Positions 1-11,100 of a stretch of DNA of 64,000 nucleotides are shown piece by piece; the stretch's first letter is position 1, and each line of letters begins with the position of its first letter. The notes beneath the pieces were generated by a model. The model was given only the letters and a program-made list of their open reading frames with translations. It ran no database searches and was not told the origin of the DNA. A program made the translations under genes and the position numbers. The DNA lies in assembly GCA_025677825.1 (NCBI GenBank), contig JAIXMO010000008.1, positions 186,001 to 250,000 on the forward strand. The letters run 5' to 3'. This stretch comes from Helicostylum pulchrum (Eukaryota > Mucoromycota > Mucoromycetes > Mucorales > Mucoraceae).

Positions 1-304
1 ATTAAAAACAATATGGCAATACCATTGGATATGCTCACACTCAGAGACAGACTGGTCTCAATTAGCTATTATTTCACCGTACAGTAGTTGCGTATCAAAG
101 TCCATCTTTGAGGAAGCAAATTTTACAAACGAGTAATTCAAGTATTACCTCTGTTCTTTACTTTTTAACCAATAATCCCACCAAAATAAAAAAAAGTATA
201 ATTACCCTTTTTTTTTACTGTACGTTTCATTCTAAACCCCGTGGCATAAGTAAGAAAGAAAGCGGCCAGCACCCCTCTTATTTTATTTTAATATTTTTGA
301 CACA
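1..304. promoter_or_regulatory. Upstream region of seryl-tRNA synthetase gene
   Basis: No gene is visible here. The stretch is AT-rich with a run of Ts around 209-218 and leads into the ATG at 305, so it is presumably the promoter and 5' UTR of the synthetase. A short open frame at 108-365 overlaps the synthetase start in another frame and has no recognisable features. Confidence 0.4.
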
Positions 305-1858
305 ATGTTACAATCTCTTTCACGATACAGTCAATTACACTTGCGAAAAAACACAACTAGAATAATACCTAGTTTACAATCAGTACGATGGAAAAGTACT
401 ACAGAAGAATCAGACGATATTCACCGTATCCCTCCTCAACTCAACCTTAAATACTATGCCGAAAACGCTGAGGCGATTGCTCATAATATGAGATTACGAA
501 ACTATGAAACCGATAGTATCTCCCGCGTAAAAGAACTTTATACTCAACAAGCTCAATTACAAGCTCAAGCTGAAACTTTACGTCAAGAAAGAGATGCTGT
601 CAACCAACACATTCGTACTGCCGCTTCAAAGGAAGCACGCCAACCTTTTATTGAACAAGCAAAGCAGTGGAAAGATCAGTTACGTTTAGTACAAGATCAG
701 CTTGTACGTTTAGAATCTGATTTGACGAACCAAGCACTTTTGATCCCCAATGATACACATCCTCAAACACCTTTAGGTCCTGAAGCAAACGCTAAACTTT
801 TAAAAACGATTGGATCACCTCGTGTATCTACCGCTGACGCACCTTTAGTAGATCATGTCACTTTAGCCGAAAATTTAGATATGGTTGATTTTGAACAAGC
901 ATCTCTTGTTACTGGATCGAAATTTTATTACTTGAAAAATTATGGTGCCTGGTTAGAATTTGCATTAATTCAATACGCTATGCACAAGGCAGCCCAAAAA
1001 GGATTTAGTCCTGTTTTAGCTCCTGATATGGTACGTACCTCAATTGCTTACGGTTGTGGATTTCAACCAAGAAAAAAAGAAGCTTCTCAGATTTACGATG
1101 TCACTACACCTAGTACGATCAATACAACTGCTCCAAAGTTATGTCTGGTCGGTACAGCAGAGATTCCATTAGCTGGTATGTTTGCTAAAAAGTTATTCAA
1201 GGAAGAAGAATTACCCAAACGTGTTGTTGGTTTTAGTCATGCCTTCAGAGCAGAGGCAGGTCATGGCTCTGCTGAAGAACGCGGTTTGTATCGTGTACAT
1301 CAATTTTCAAAGGTGGAATTGTTTACAGTCACTACTCCTGATCAAAGTGAAGCCATGTTGCAAGAATTAAGAGATTTACAGGAAGAGTTATTTACAGATT
1401 TAGGATTATGTTTCAGAGTATTGGATATGCCTACTGAGGAATTAGGCGCAAGTGCTTATCGTAAATATGATATTGAAGCTTGGATGCCCGGAAAGAATGG
1501 ATGGGGAGAGGTAAGTCATGTTTAAGAAAAAAAAAAGAGATCAACCGAAAACTTATCACTATACATTACTCTATAGATTTCGTCTACATCCAACTGTACA
1601 GATTATCAAACTCGCCGTTTAGATGTTAGATATTTAAAGAGTGCATTCCAAGAAAATGAAGGTGCGAAGGACGTTCGCGTTCCATGGCACATCAAGGAAA
1701 AGTGGGTAGATTACTGCCATACATTGAATGGTACTGCCATGGCAGTTCCTCGTGTTATTATCGCTTTATTAGAAACACATCAAAATGCAGATGGTACTAT
1801 TAATGTCCCTGTTGCACTTCGTAAATGGATTCCTGGAGAACCCAGTGTACTTAAATAA
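305..1858 (+). CDS. Mitochondrial seryl-tRNA synthetase
   Basis: This class II aminoacyl-tRNA synthetase charges tRNA-Ser with serine. Two exons, 305-1510 and 1577-1858, are separated by a GTAAGT...TATAG intron and give 495 aa. The first ~30 residues are rich in Arg, Ser and Leu with no acidic residue, typical of a mitochondrial targeting peptide. Residues ~65-150 are a Gln/Glu/Arg-rich helical stretch, the N-terminal coiled-coil arm of the family. Class II motif 2 is FRAEAG (314-319) followed by GLYRVHQFSKVE. Motif 3 spans the splice junction, GEISSTSNCTDYQTRR (401-416), which confirms the intron. The gene converges on the transporter gene with about 130 bp between stop codons. The family call is secure; the organelle assignment rests on the N-terminus. 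Confidence 0.95.
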
Positions 1859-1988
1859 AAAGGGAAAAAAATAGAAAGAAAAAAACAATGGATGTAATTT
1901 ATATAACTGAAATTATGGGTATTTTTTTCCTGACTTTTTTTTTTTTTTTTTTTGGTTTTTAATATGATGGCTGAACTTGTTATTATGC

Positions 1989-3362
1989 TTAATGTCCCTG
2001 TTGTTCTTGCTGTTGTTGTTGCTGTTGTTGTTGCTGTTGTTGTTGCTGTTGTTGTTGCTGTTGCTGTTGTTGTTGCGCTTGTTGATGACGAGCGAGTCTA
2101 TCTTTCGATCTTCGTCTTTTTATTGCAGCAGTCCTCAATTCCTGACGATGCCAACGATGTATACTCATAGCAGTTGTCATACCAACTACAAGTAAAGAAC
2201 CAAATAAGGTATAAAACCCAGATATTTCTTTAAAGAACGCTACACCAAATATAAATGCAAATATAACATCACTTGTACGTAACAGTGTCGCAGGTCCTAC
2301 GGGAGCTAATTTTAACCTGAAAGAAAGAAGTTTTCTAGTTAATTACATGTTGATATTAAAAAAATACGTGTAATTTTTTTTTACCCTTGATTTAATAAGT
2401 ATTGACCGAGAAATGCTAATACACCGGTCATTAAAAGTGAGCCTAATTCATGCCAATCGCATTTTGGAACTACGAATTCTTGTAATTGTAAAACAAGAAT
2501 AGGCAAATTTAAGAGAGAAGCGACCAGACCGAAATAGACGACATGAACTATCACGTGCGTACCTTGACCTACTTTTTTAACTGTGATATAGGCCATAGCA
2601 GACATAAGTGAAGCTGCTAAAGCACAAGCAATTGCAAAAGACTTTTGATATTCTTCTTCCTGTTCATCAAACCTGATAAACGTAATTTGATTGAATAAGA
2701 AGCTCGGTTTAGATACCAATACTAGTCCTAGAAAGCAACATATAGAATAAAACCCATCCAATACAGAATATGTCTCGTTTAATATGATGGAAGCGATCAT
2801 TACTTTAAATATCGGTCCCAAAAAGAAAATGACTATACATGTATGTGCGAGTTATTATTTCATACCTTTTGTTTATTTATATTTACATACCTGTCGCATC
2901 AATCAGTGGTAATTTGGATAGACTATAAAATAACAAAGATAACGCAACAGCACTTGCAACTGCCCTAAAGAATATCCATTTACGCACTCCCTTTTTTCCA
3001 AGCGGGTTCACTTTAAATATTAAGCAACCCAGTAATCCTAAAGGTAGTTGTGTTAAAGAGCGAGCAAAGACTATTTCGGCAGAAGGAAAAGTAGTCGATA
3101 ATGACTTTACAAGTACATATACACCAGTAAGTAATAAAGAGGATAGTAGAATCAACGAAAGACCACTTATTTCCTTTTCTTTTGTTTCTTCATCCGAGCT
3201 CAATGTAATGCAGGAAGATAGGTGGAATCGAGTGTCGGTATGTAACGGCCCACTTGCCAAGTATTGGTCGTGTGAAATGAGTGGTGTAGATTCATTCATA
3301 ATAATAATACTAGAAGGAATAGGATGAGCGGGTGTTATATCATCGTCTTTCGGTATCGCCAT
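1989..3362 (-). CDS. DMT/EamA-family (SLC35G-like) membrane transporter with polyQ tail
   Basis: This is a multi-pass membrane transporter of the drug/metabolite superfamily; the substrate cannot be inferred. Exons 2891-3362, 2385-2832 and 1989-2316 splice to 415 aa. The first ~60 residues are hydrophilic, and hydrophobic helices begin at SLILLSSLLLTGVYVLVKSL. The second splice brings together DATVIFFLGPIFKV, the hinge typical of EamA domains of the SLC35G/TMEM20 type, and the third gives LAPVGPATLLRTSDVIFAF, matching the second EamA repeat. After the last helix comes a basic stretch (IKRRRSKDRLARH) and an uninterrupted run of 23 Gln before the stop. The Gln tract is encoded by mixed CAA/CAG codons. 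The gene is divergent from the zinc-finger pseudogene, with 671 bp between starts. Confidence 0.87.
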
Positions 3363-4033
3363 TGTTATTTATTATTGTTAGTTGAAAGAAGAATACAGAA
3401 AAAACAGGGTGGTTTCTCGGTTGAAAAAGAAAAAAAGGGCTGACAGCAACTGTACACATACATATGATGTCATAAGAACGGTGCTTTTCTTGATAAAATA
3501 CCCATATTGGGAACAGCTACACTGTCGTATTAAAAACCAATACAAAATACTTTGTAATATCAGCATTCAACTTTGGGCGTCTTGTAGAAAGAGAGCCTAA
3601 CCCAGCTATCTTTTTTTTTTCTTTTTTTTTTTTTGAGTTTCTTGCATGAAGCTAGTGTACGTAAAAAGGAACTTTTTCGATTTTCATTTTTGGGGTCAAC
3701 CCCTTTTGTGTTTTTGTAGTTATTTTGCAATTACACCCAATCCAATTTTCCTATCTTTGTGGAAAAAACATGGGTGGTATAGAGCTCGTTTAGACGCTTT
3801 TAATCCATTTTAAATCATACTTTTAATGCAAAAACGGAAAGAGTAATCACTGTTTTGGACCTTTTTTTTTTGCGTCTTCATCCACACCACATCCCCTTAA
3901 TGTGTTTCATATGTGATTGAATCTGATGTAACAAAATACTTTCTTGTGAAAAAAAAAAAACTTTATTCCCCTTTCTTAAACAATATGCGACAAAAAAACA
4001 AATGATGTTAAACTTAACGTGTCTAATCAAGAT
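3363..4033. promoter_or_regulatory. Divergent intergenic region with dispersed repeat element
   Basis: This lies between the transporter start (minus) and the first exon of the zinc-finger pseudogene (plus). It contains T-runs at about 3611-3634 and a 51-bp element at 3797-3847 that recurs nearly unchanged at 15322-15372. No gene is seen. Confidence 0.5.
3797..3847 (+). repeat. Dispersed 51-bp upstream element, copy 1
   Basis: The sequence starting CTTTTAATCCATTTTAAATC and ending GAAAGAGTAAT matches 15322-15372 at 49 of 51 positions. It lies about 190 bp upstream of the zinc-finger pseudogene ATG. The similarity weakens but seems to continue upstream, so this may be the best preserved part of a longer duplicated upstream region. 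Confidence 0.75.
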
Positions 4034-5748
4034 ATGAAAATAGACGGACCAAGAACAAGAGTATATACTAAGCAAGAAACTGAAGATGGCAAAGAATCTT
4101 TGAGATGCGCTTTGTATTCGCCAGTGAAAATCGAAGCACCTTCTTTAGAGATTAGCAAATATGAAAGTAGTAAGTTTTGAAAAGGGAATATATATGGAGA
4201 AAGGGAGAGACAGGTTTTTTTTTATACGACCTGATACTCATTATACATCTTTTATCGTCAGTTTTCAAAAATAAACACTGTAGTATATGTACCATCACTT
4301 TTAAATCTGTAAAATATTTTCTTGATCATGAACTTCACTTCCACAAAACTAAAGAGACACCGATTATCGACCTCAAAACCCTTTGCTGTAATGTTTGCAA
4401 CAAGGTATTTTTAACTGCTGCATTATATCGCAGGCATATGGCCGATCTAAATAATATCCATATTCCACTTATCAGACCAAAACCGAACCCGTCGAAAACA
4501 CCTGATGCCAACGATAGAAACAATTACTGTTCGTTATGTAACTTTATATTTAAGGGGCGAGCCATTTACCGTAAATATTTGATTAACACCCATCATATGC
4601 TGCATCTTCGATCATCGAGACAACGCAATCCAAAAAATATGAAGCCGACAATTGATATTTTAAGCTTGTATTGTAATGCTTGTATGAAAACTTATTATGC
4701 CAAGAAACCTTATATATGACATTTAGTTAAATTTCACGAAATGATTTTACCAAACGTATGGTTACTCGGAACCGGGAAATTTTGACTCGATAAGTCTTTA
4801 TTGTAAAGTATGTAATATAATGTATAAAAGTAAATTTCCGTTTATTACTCATTTACGAAGAATACATCATACATCACTACACTCTGATCCTGATTTGATA
4901 CCAGATATTAATGATGAAAATAATATATTAATGATGAAAATAATTTTTGTGTTTCATGCAAATGCACGCTTTATAGTAGACAGTCCTATTTATGTCATCT
5001 GGCTTCCGTTCATCTTGACGAAGTCCCAGAACTTTATCAAGGAATTGATTGTAAGAGCCCTAGTAATAAGAGCTATTGTGCTGACTGCTAAAAAGTATTT
5101 CTGTCGAAACATTTAAATCATATTCATTTGGATAAAATCCATGGTATCAAGTCACTCAAATATTTGCCAAACGGTGCTGGTCCAGATATTAACGATCCAA
5201 ATAACCATTGTACTTTATGCGATAAAATATATCCTAACAGACGTGTATACCGACACCATATGATTAATGTTCATAATTTGATTGTACCCAAGGAACGTAT
5301 TATAATGAAAAATGAAACGCTTGTCGTGGACCATTTAAAAAAGTATAATTAATCGATATTATATCAATATCATTTGTCTAAATATCACTATACAAAATCC
5401 TGTGGAACTGAACGATTGGCACCTTGTGTTGATGGTATTGAAGTACCAGTTATTAGTGAAATAGATAATCATTGCTCCACCTGTGACAAAATATACAAAC
5501 ATAGAGTATCATATAGAAGCCATCTGCATAGGATTCATATCACCACAGTAACTAAACAGATGCGGGATCGTGATATTATTCCGGACATGGATGACAAAAA
5601 TAATCATTGTGCCTCGTATAATAGAACTTACTCGAACAGAAGTAGTTATAAGCATCATTTGGCTAAAGTTCATAATATGAAAAAACTAGAGATTAAGCAA
5701 GAAGATACAAAGAAAACGCTAAATATTCTATCCCTGCAAACAAACTGA
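4034..5748 (+). pseudogene. Decayed multi-C2H2 zinc-finger gene
   Basis: A first exon (4034-4169, from MKIDGPRTRVYTKQE) splices through a GTAAGT...CGTCAG intron (4170-4261) in frame into an array of about ten C2H2-like fingers of the form C-x2-C-x11/12-H-x4-H. Examples are CSLCNFIFKGRAIYR, HCTLCDKIYPNRRVYRHHM and HCSTCDKIYKHRVSYRSHL. Fingers are separated by a recurring linker resembling PDINDxNNHC. Lesions are TGA at 4717, a one-base frame change near 4750, a 20-bp tandem duplication at 4905-4944, TAA at 5089 and TAA at 5350. Finger sequence continues past each lesion, so this was one protein. Some fingers lost ligands: a Cys is replaced by Tyr in HCASYNRTY, and a His is lost in the third finger. 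It was presumably a nucleic-acid-binding protein; no known gene was recognised. Confidence 0.8.
4905..4944 (+). repeat. Perfect 20-bp tandem duplication inside the zinc-finger pseudogene
   Basis: The unit ATATTAATGATGAAAATAAT occurs at 4905-4924 and again at 4925-4944 with no mismatch. Twenty is not a multiple of three, so the copy shifts the frame. Skipping one copy rejoins the finger before it to the finger after it. Confidence 0.95.
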
Positions 5749-8161
5749 GGTTTTTATTAATATATCTTTATAAATAAACCTACTATCTATTGAACAGAGT
5801 AAATTAATGATTCAAAGGTATATCTGCATTTTGCTCTTCTATCATAATGTAGACTCTGGGCTCAGGAATTAACACTACCCAGTACGTAGTAGCGTGTCCT
5901 ATTAAACGAAATTATCAATTATAGTTATTACGATAAGCATGAATTAATAAAAAATCGAAAAAGTGCTTATTGATAAATTTAAAATCAAGGTAGTCTGGAT
6001 GTGATAATGCAAATACTAATTTTAATTACAAGATCAACTCTTAAAAATATCAAACTAGTTACACGAAGAGCGAGTTTTATAAAGCGTATGAAAATATGGA
6101 TTGGAAAAGTAACCGCGTTTTAATCGACGCGACAAGTTTCAGTATGTATATTTGTGGCTGCAAAGCTACATAATTGCCCCTTTATTCACCATTTTAAAAC
6201 CTTATTGAGTTATTCAAAAGTGGTATAAGGAGGTACTGTCCGTCTGCAGATGATAATTCAACTATCGAAATTACGGATTCAGTTTTTAAAAAAAATGTGT
6301 GTTAAAAATGGGATAAAAAAAAAAGAAACTGCAAACTTGGAGGAAAAAACCAACACCTCTTACTTTATTTTAAAAGAAAAATGCCAAGAATTAAATACGT
6401 GTCATAGATGTCACACAACCTCGAGTAAAGGGAGGTTTTTTTTTGGACAGCATCAAACTCCAAAACCGGGACTCTGCGTTCGGAATGACGAAGTGATCTT
6501 GAGAGATGATAACACGCAAACAACTTTCGAATTAATTAATATAAATAAATAAGCTTTTTTGCGTACTTCTCGTACGAATAGGGGCTGTAGTTTATAGTTC
6601 GTATGTACAGAAGCGGCTTTTTTTTATATATCACGGTTTCCGTCTTTTCTGGTTTCCGTTATAACTAATCTTTATCGATTCTAGATCATGGTCTTTTTTT
6701 AAAAAAACATAAAACAAACACTAACGTCTAAAATAAAAACTAAAAAAGACATTCGTTTTTTGTTTGTTTGTTTGTTTGTAAAGCCCATTAACTTATGTCT
6801 GTCATTACGCAACTGTAGGTGAAATACAAGCCTTGTGAAACTTGTGATATTGAAAAAATAGGTATTCGACTTGTTCCCTTCGATCCGCACGCATTATTCT
6901 ATTGGTAACCTTAGCAATGTCGTCAATGATATTCAAATTGTACGGATTAGGTCAAATTCTCTTAAATCGCTAAGGGTGAATTTGAAGATTTTGGTCATTA
7001 GATCGATTTGCATAATTTAAGTGGGCTTTGATGCTAATTTTTAGAATAAATCATTTTCGTCCAATACTGACATAGTACCCTTTTACCTAAACGAAGTAAA
7101 GTGAAAGTAACATCTACTTTATATTTACCAAATAATTTTCCTCCTCTGTGTTTAGCAAACTGATATATATCTATATATTTTTACTTTAGTTTTGAAAAAA
7201 AAAAAAAAAAAGATTAGAAAAAGGTAGTTTCGTACGCGCCACAAACTTTTTTTTTTTGGAATCTTGTATTTTTCTTGAATGCGCTAATTTCAAGGGATTC
7301 TCATGGGTGTATAACATTTAATAATAACCCTAAAAATGAATATATATTTCCTGTATTTACGTATAAAATATACATTATACGATGATAAAACTGTGTTTTC
7401 TTAAATACTCGTACAGAGAAATATCGTTAGAGTCATGGCTATGACAGGTCTGACCTTGGAGACCACATGGTGTCGGATTCATAAACCGCCTTGTGTAAAT
7501 ATTCTGGTTAATCCCGAAAAAATTAAATACCTAAACTCTGCCAGGTTTTTGAAGGTACTGTATTTAGAGACACACTATGAACCGGAATACTGGGCCTGAC
7601 TGATTAGTATTATCGAAGAGAGATTACTTATCCCGTCTATTGGGATCAGGTATAAGAAATCGCTATTTGAACCTTTTTCCAGTTCAAGCCAAACTTGAAA
7701 TCTTGCCGTTTTTATAATCTCAGTCTTAATTACTTTCTGCTTTTTTTTTATTTACATTGTGTTATTACTTAATGTAAACTTATTGCTATTTTTATAAAGG
7801 AATAAAAGTCTATATATATATTACACATGATATATAAATTACGTAGTTTGTTTTCATCTGATAGCTTTTGTATATAAATAGCGAGACGTGGAGAGAAAAA
7901 AAAGAACAGAAATGCGGTGCCTGAAATAAAATGTCAACAGGGAGTAACTATAAATAATATATGAGTGCCAAGTCTTGCCAATTGAATGTCTTTAACTTTT
8001 TCACAATAATTATCATTCTAAAAAAAGTTTTTTTTGGTCCCGATATTTCTTTTCCTTTTCTTTTCTTTTTTCTATTTTTTTTTTTTGGGCTTTTTTTTTT
8101 GGGCTTTTTTTTTTCCAGCAGTTTTCTACACAAAAAACTATCACTTTGTAGCAAAGGGGAA
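5749..8161. other. Gene-poor AT-rich region upstream of chitin synthase
   Basis: No intact gene is evident. Open frames at 6250-6552 and 6699-6890 are low-complexity and lack family signals. A possible coding relic lies at 7405-7698. The last ~250 bp, with T-runs at 8064-8112, is probably the chitin synthase promoter and 5' leader. Confidence 0.5.
7405..7698 (+). pseudogene. Possible coding relic, unidentified
   Basis: One frame stays open from 7405 to 7698 except for a single TGA at 7597-7599. It has an ATG at 7435, and the composition (for example LETTWCRIHKPPCVN and EERLLIPSIGIRYKK) looks more protein-like than the surrounding AT-rich sequence. No family was recognised. It may be the remains of a gene or transposon, or chance. 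Confidence 0.25.
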
Positions 8162-11100
8162 ATGGATAATAATTCTCGAGGAACTCAGCCTACTGAGACT
8201 ATTTTCGACTTATCTAATGTTACTGATATAGACGAAAAGAGAATATCCGATATTCTTCACGCTAAATTTTTAAATTATAATATCTATACCGACGTTGGTT
8301 TTTGTAACGTTGTTGCTATCAATCCCTTCAAACAACTTGCTCAAAATGATGCACAGACCAGTGAGGAATATGTAACATCGTACAAAAAAAATTCAATAGA
8401 TAACTCTATCAACAAACTAAATCCTCATATATTCGAGTTAACAAACCGTGCTTATTTTCATATGAGAAGGACCGGCAACGATCAAGCTATTTTTTTATAG
8501 TAAGTCGTAACTACATATGGCATTATAATTATATATACAGAAAACAAGATCGCAGAAAAAAAAAGTTATTCATATTTTATTTTTCATTTTTAGTGGTGAA
8601 TCCGGCAGCGGAAAGACAGAATTAAAAGACCTGGTTATTCGTCATTTAGTCGGTCTCAGTACCAATAAGAAGAAGTCCAAGGTACAAGGGCAAATTATCA
8701 ACGGGCAAAAAGTATTGGAAGCTTTTGGTTCAGCACAAACAACTTATAACGGCTCATCAGCATCTCGTTACGGTTTATATACTGAAATCCATTTCAACGA
8801 ACGTGGTAAGATGATGGGTGCAAAGACTTTACATTATTTTTTGGAAAAATCTCGCTTATGCACTGGAAAAACAAGCGAAGGCAATTTCAATGTCTTTTAT
8901 TGGTTATTGGCCGGAACTACCCCAGACGAAAAGCAAGTATTACAACTAAGTGATGATACCAACACATACAAATATCTTTCCAACTACGGTAGACCAATTT
9001 TACCTAGTGATAAAGATAACTTTAATGACTTAAAAGATACTATGCGTGCCGCTGGATTTAGAAGAGAACATTTCAGTCGTGTGATTCAACTTTTATCTGC
9101 TATTCTTCATTTAGGTAACGTTTCCTTTGAAGATATCTCTGGCATTGGCACCGAGGAAGCCGTCTTCGTCCACAATGAGGAGTCTCTCGGCTTGGTTGCC
9201 GATTTTCTTGGTTTAGACTCTGTAGCATTAAGAGAGGCTTTGACATTCAAAACAACAATGATCGGTAAAGATGTAACTACTTTGATTCTGGATGCACAAC
9301 AAGCAACTGCTCAACGTGATGAATTGGCACAGACGTTATATTCTCTTTTATTCTCGTGGCTGGTAGAACGTATCAATCAAAAGACGTTTACCGAGAATTT
9401 CAATAGTTTTATTGGTGTCTTGGATTTCCCTGGAACTCAAACTACTGGGTTTGGATCGGTTGGATTTGACCAATTTTGCGTAAATTATGCTAACGAGCGC
9501 ATGTACAATTTCTTTTCAAACCGTATTTTCCAAGTAGACAATGCTGAATTCGAAACAGAAATGATCCAAGTGCCTGAAGTGCCTTATTCTGGAAATACAG
9601 ACTGTGTTGAATTATTAGAGCGACCTAGCCGTGGTATTTGCGCTATTTACAACAAGATGTCCGAGAAGACGATCAGTGGAAAACGCATGTATACAGATTT
9701 CAATGCAGTAGACGCCATTGTTAAATATAATTCTGAAAACCCTTCTTTGGCGATCAAGACGTCTAGTTCAGGTGCACGTCAGTTCTCCGTTCAACACTTT
9801 CCCGGCGAAGTTACATACGATCCCAGCGAGTTTATTACAAAAAACAACAACCAATTGCTTGTCGATTTTATTTCTTTATTCCGTGGTGGACCTGATTTGC
9901 CTTCCTCTTGGAACAGTTTTGTTCTTGAATTATTTTCTGATGAAAACTTGTCTATTGAAAGCCATCCTCTTGGTGGTATATCCGCGTTGGTGAATGCACA
10001 AAAATCAGAAAAACCTACTCGTCTTCCGTCCATGAGAAAGAGCAAGAGAGTTGCGCCCACAGCAGAAAAAACCAGCGACAGCGAGGATTCAAGTGGAAAA
10101 AACACCATTCTTACTCAAATACAGTCGTCTTTGAATGATTTAATAAATTCTTTAGAAGAAGCAACATTATGGTCCATTTTTTGTATTCGACCTAACGCCA
10201 CCGAAAGTACAACTAATTTCGATACGCATGTTGTACAATCACAACTCAAGGCTTTCAACTTGACTCATTTAGCAACCCGAATGAAACACTTTTATTTATC
10301 ATCATTGTCACTTGATGCGTTTTTATCAAGATATGCGGTTCCGTTGAGTACGATGGGATTAGAACATTCAGGTACTGCTGTAGAACAATGCGAATCTGTC
10401 AAATTAATGAATAACTGGACCGAAGAAGATATGGCTATTGGAACGACCAAAGTAATTGCAATTTAAATTTATTTTTTAATTGTATTGCAGACTAATTTTT
10501 TTTTTTTTTTTTACATGTACAGGTATTTTTAAGTTTCCGTAGTTGGCATTTACTTGAAGATAAATTAAGAACATTAGAAAAACAAGATCAAAAGAGTGTC
10601 AAAACATACGACCAAAAGAACGGAGTGCCAGCAATTTTGGGATCAGAAGATGGAATGAACCCCCAAACACGCGGTTTCGTCGATGATGAGGGTTTTGATA
10701 CAAACACTTTAGCAGGTGGATTCCCGTTACCATCTATTTCAGCACATTCAGAAGGAAGACAGTCTTATTATTCACCTGATGGTCGTCATCATCCAGGACA
10801 TTCAGCCGTGGGATCATTTTATGGCGGAAACACAAATAGTGAATACACCGAATCTCAATACAATAACGGTGGCATGTCACCACCAGAAATTATACCACCA
10901 GAAGAAGATTTAGACGCCACAGAAGAAAAAACAAGCTCAATGACACCTGGTCGTAAAAGATGGTTATGGTTTGTTTGGACTCTGACCTTTTGGATCCCTA
11001 ATATTCTTTTGATCAAAATCGGTAGAATGAAACGTAAAGATGTTCGTATTGCTTGGAGAGAAAAGGTCGCACTTTGTGCTATCATTACCTTTTTGTGCGC

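Noticed and set aside
1952..2195. Plus-strand open frames of poly-Leu/Val
   Set aside because: They are antisense translations of the polyQ tract of the transporter.
6250..6552. 100-aa plus-strand open frame
   Set aside because: Lys/Asn/Thr-rich AT-driven composition, no promoter or splice context, no domain.
8034..8231. Plus-strand open frame overlapping the chitin synthase start
   Set aside because: It is poly-Phe from T-runs of the 5' leader and out of frame with the motor domain.
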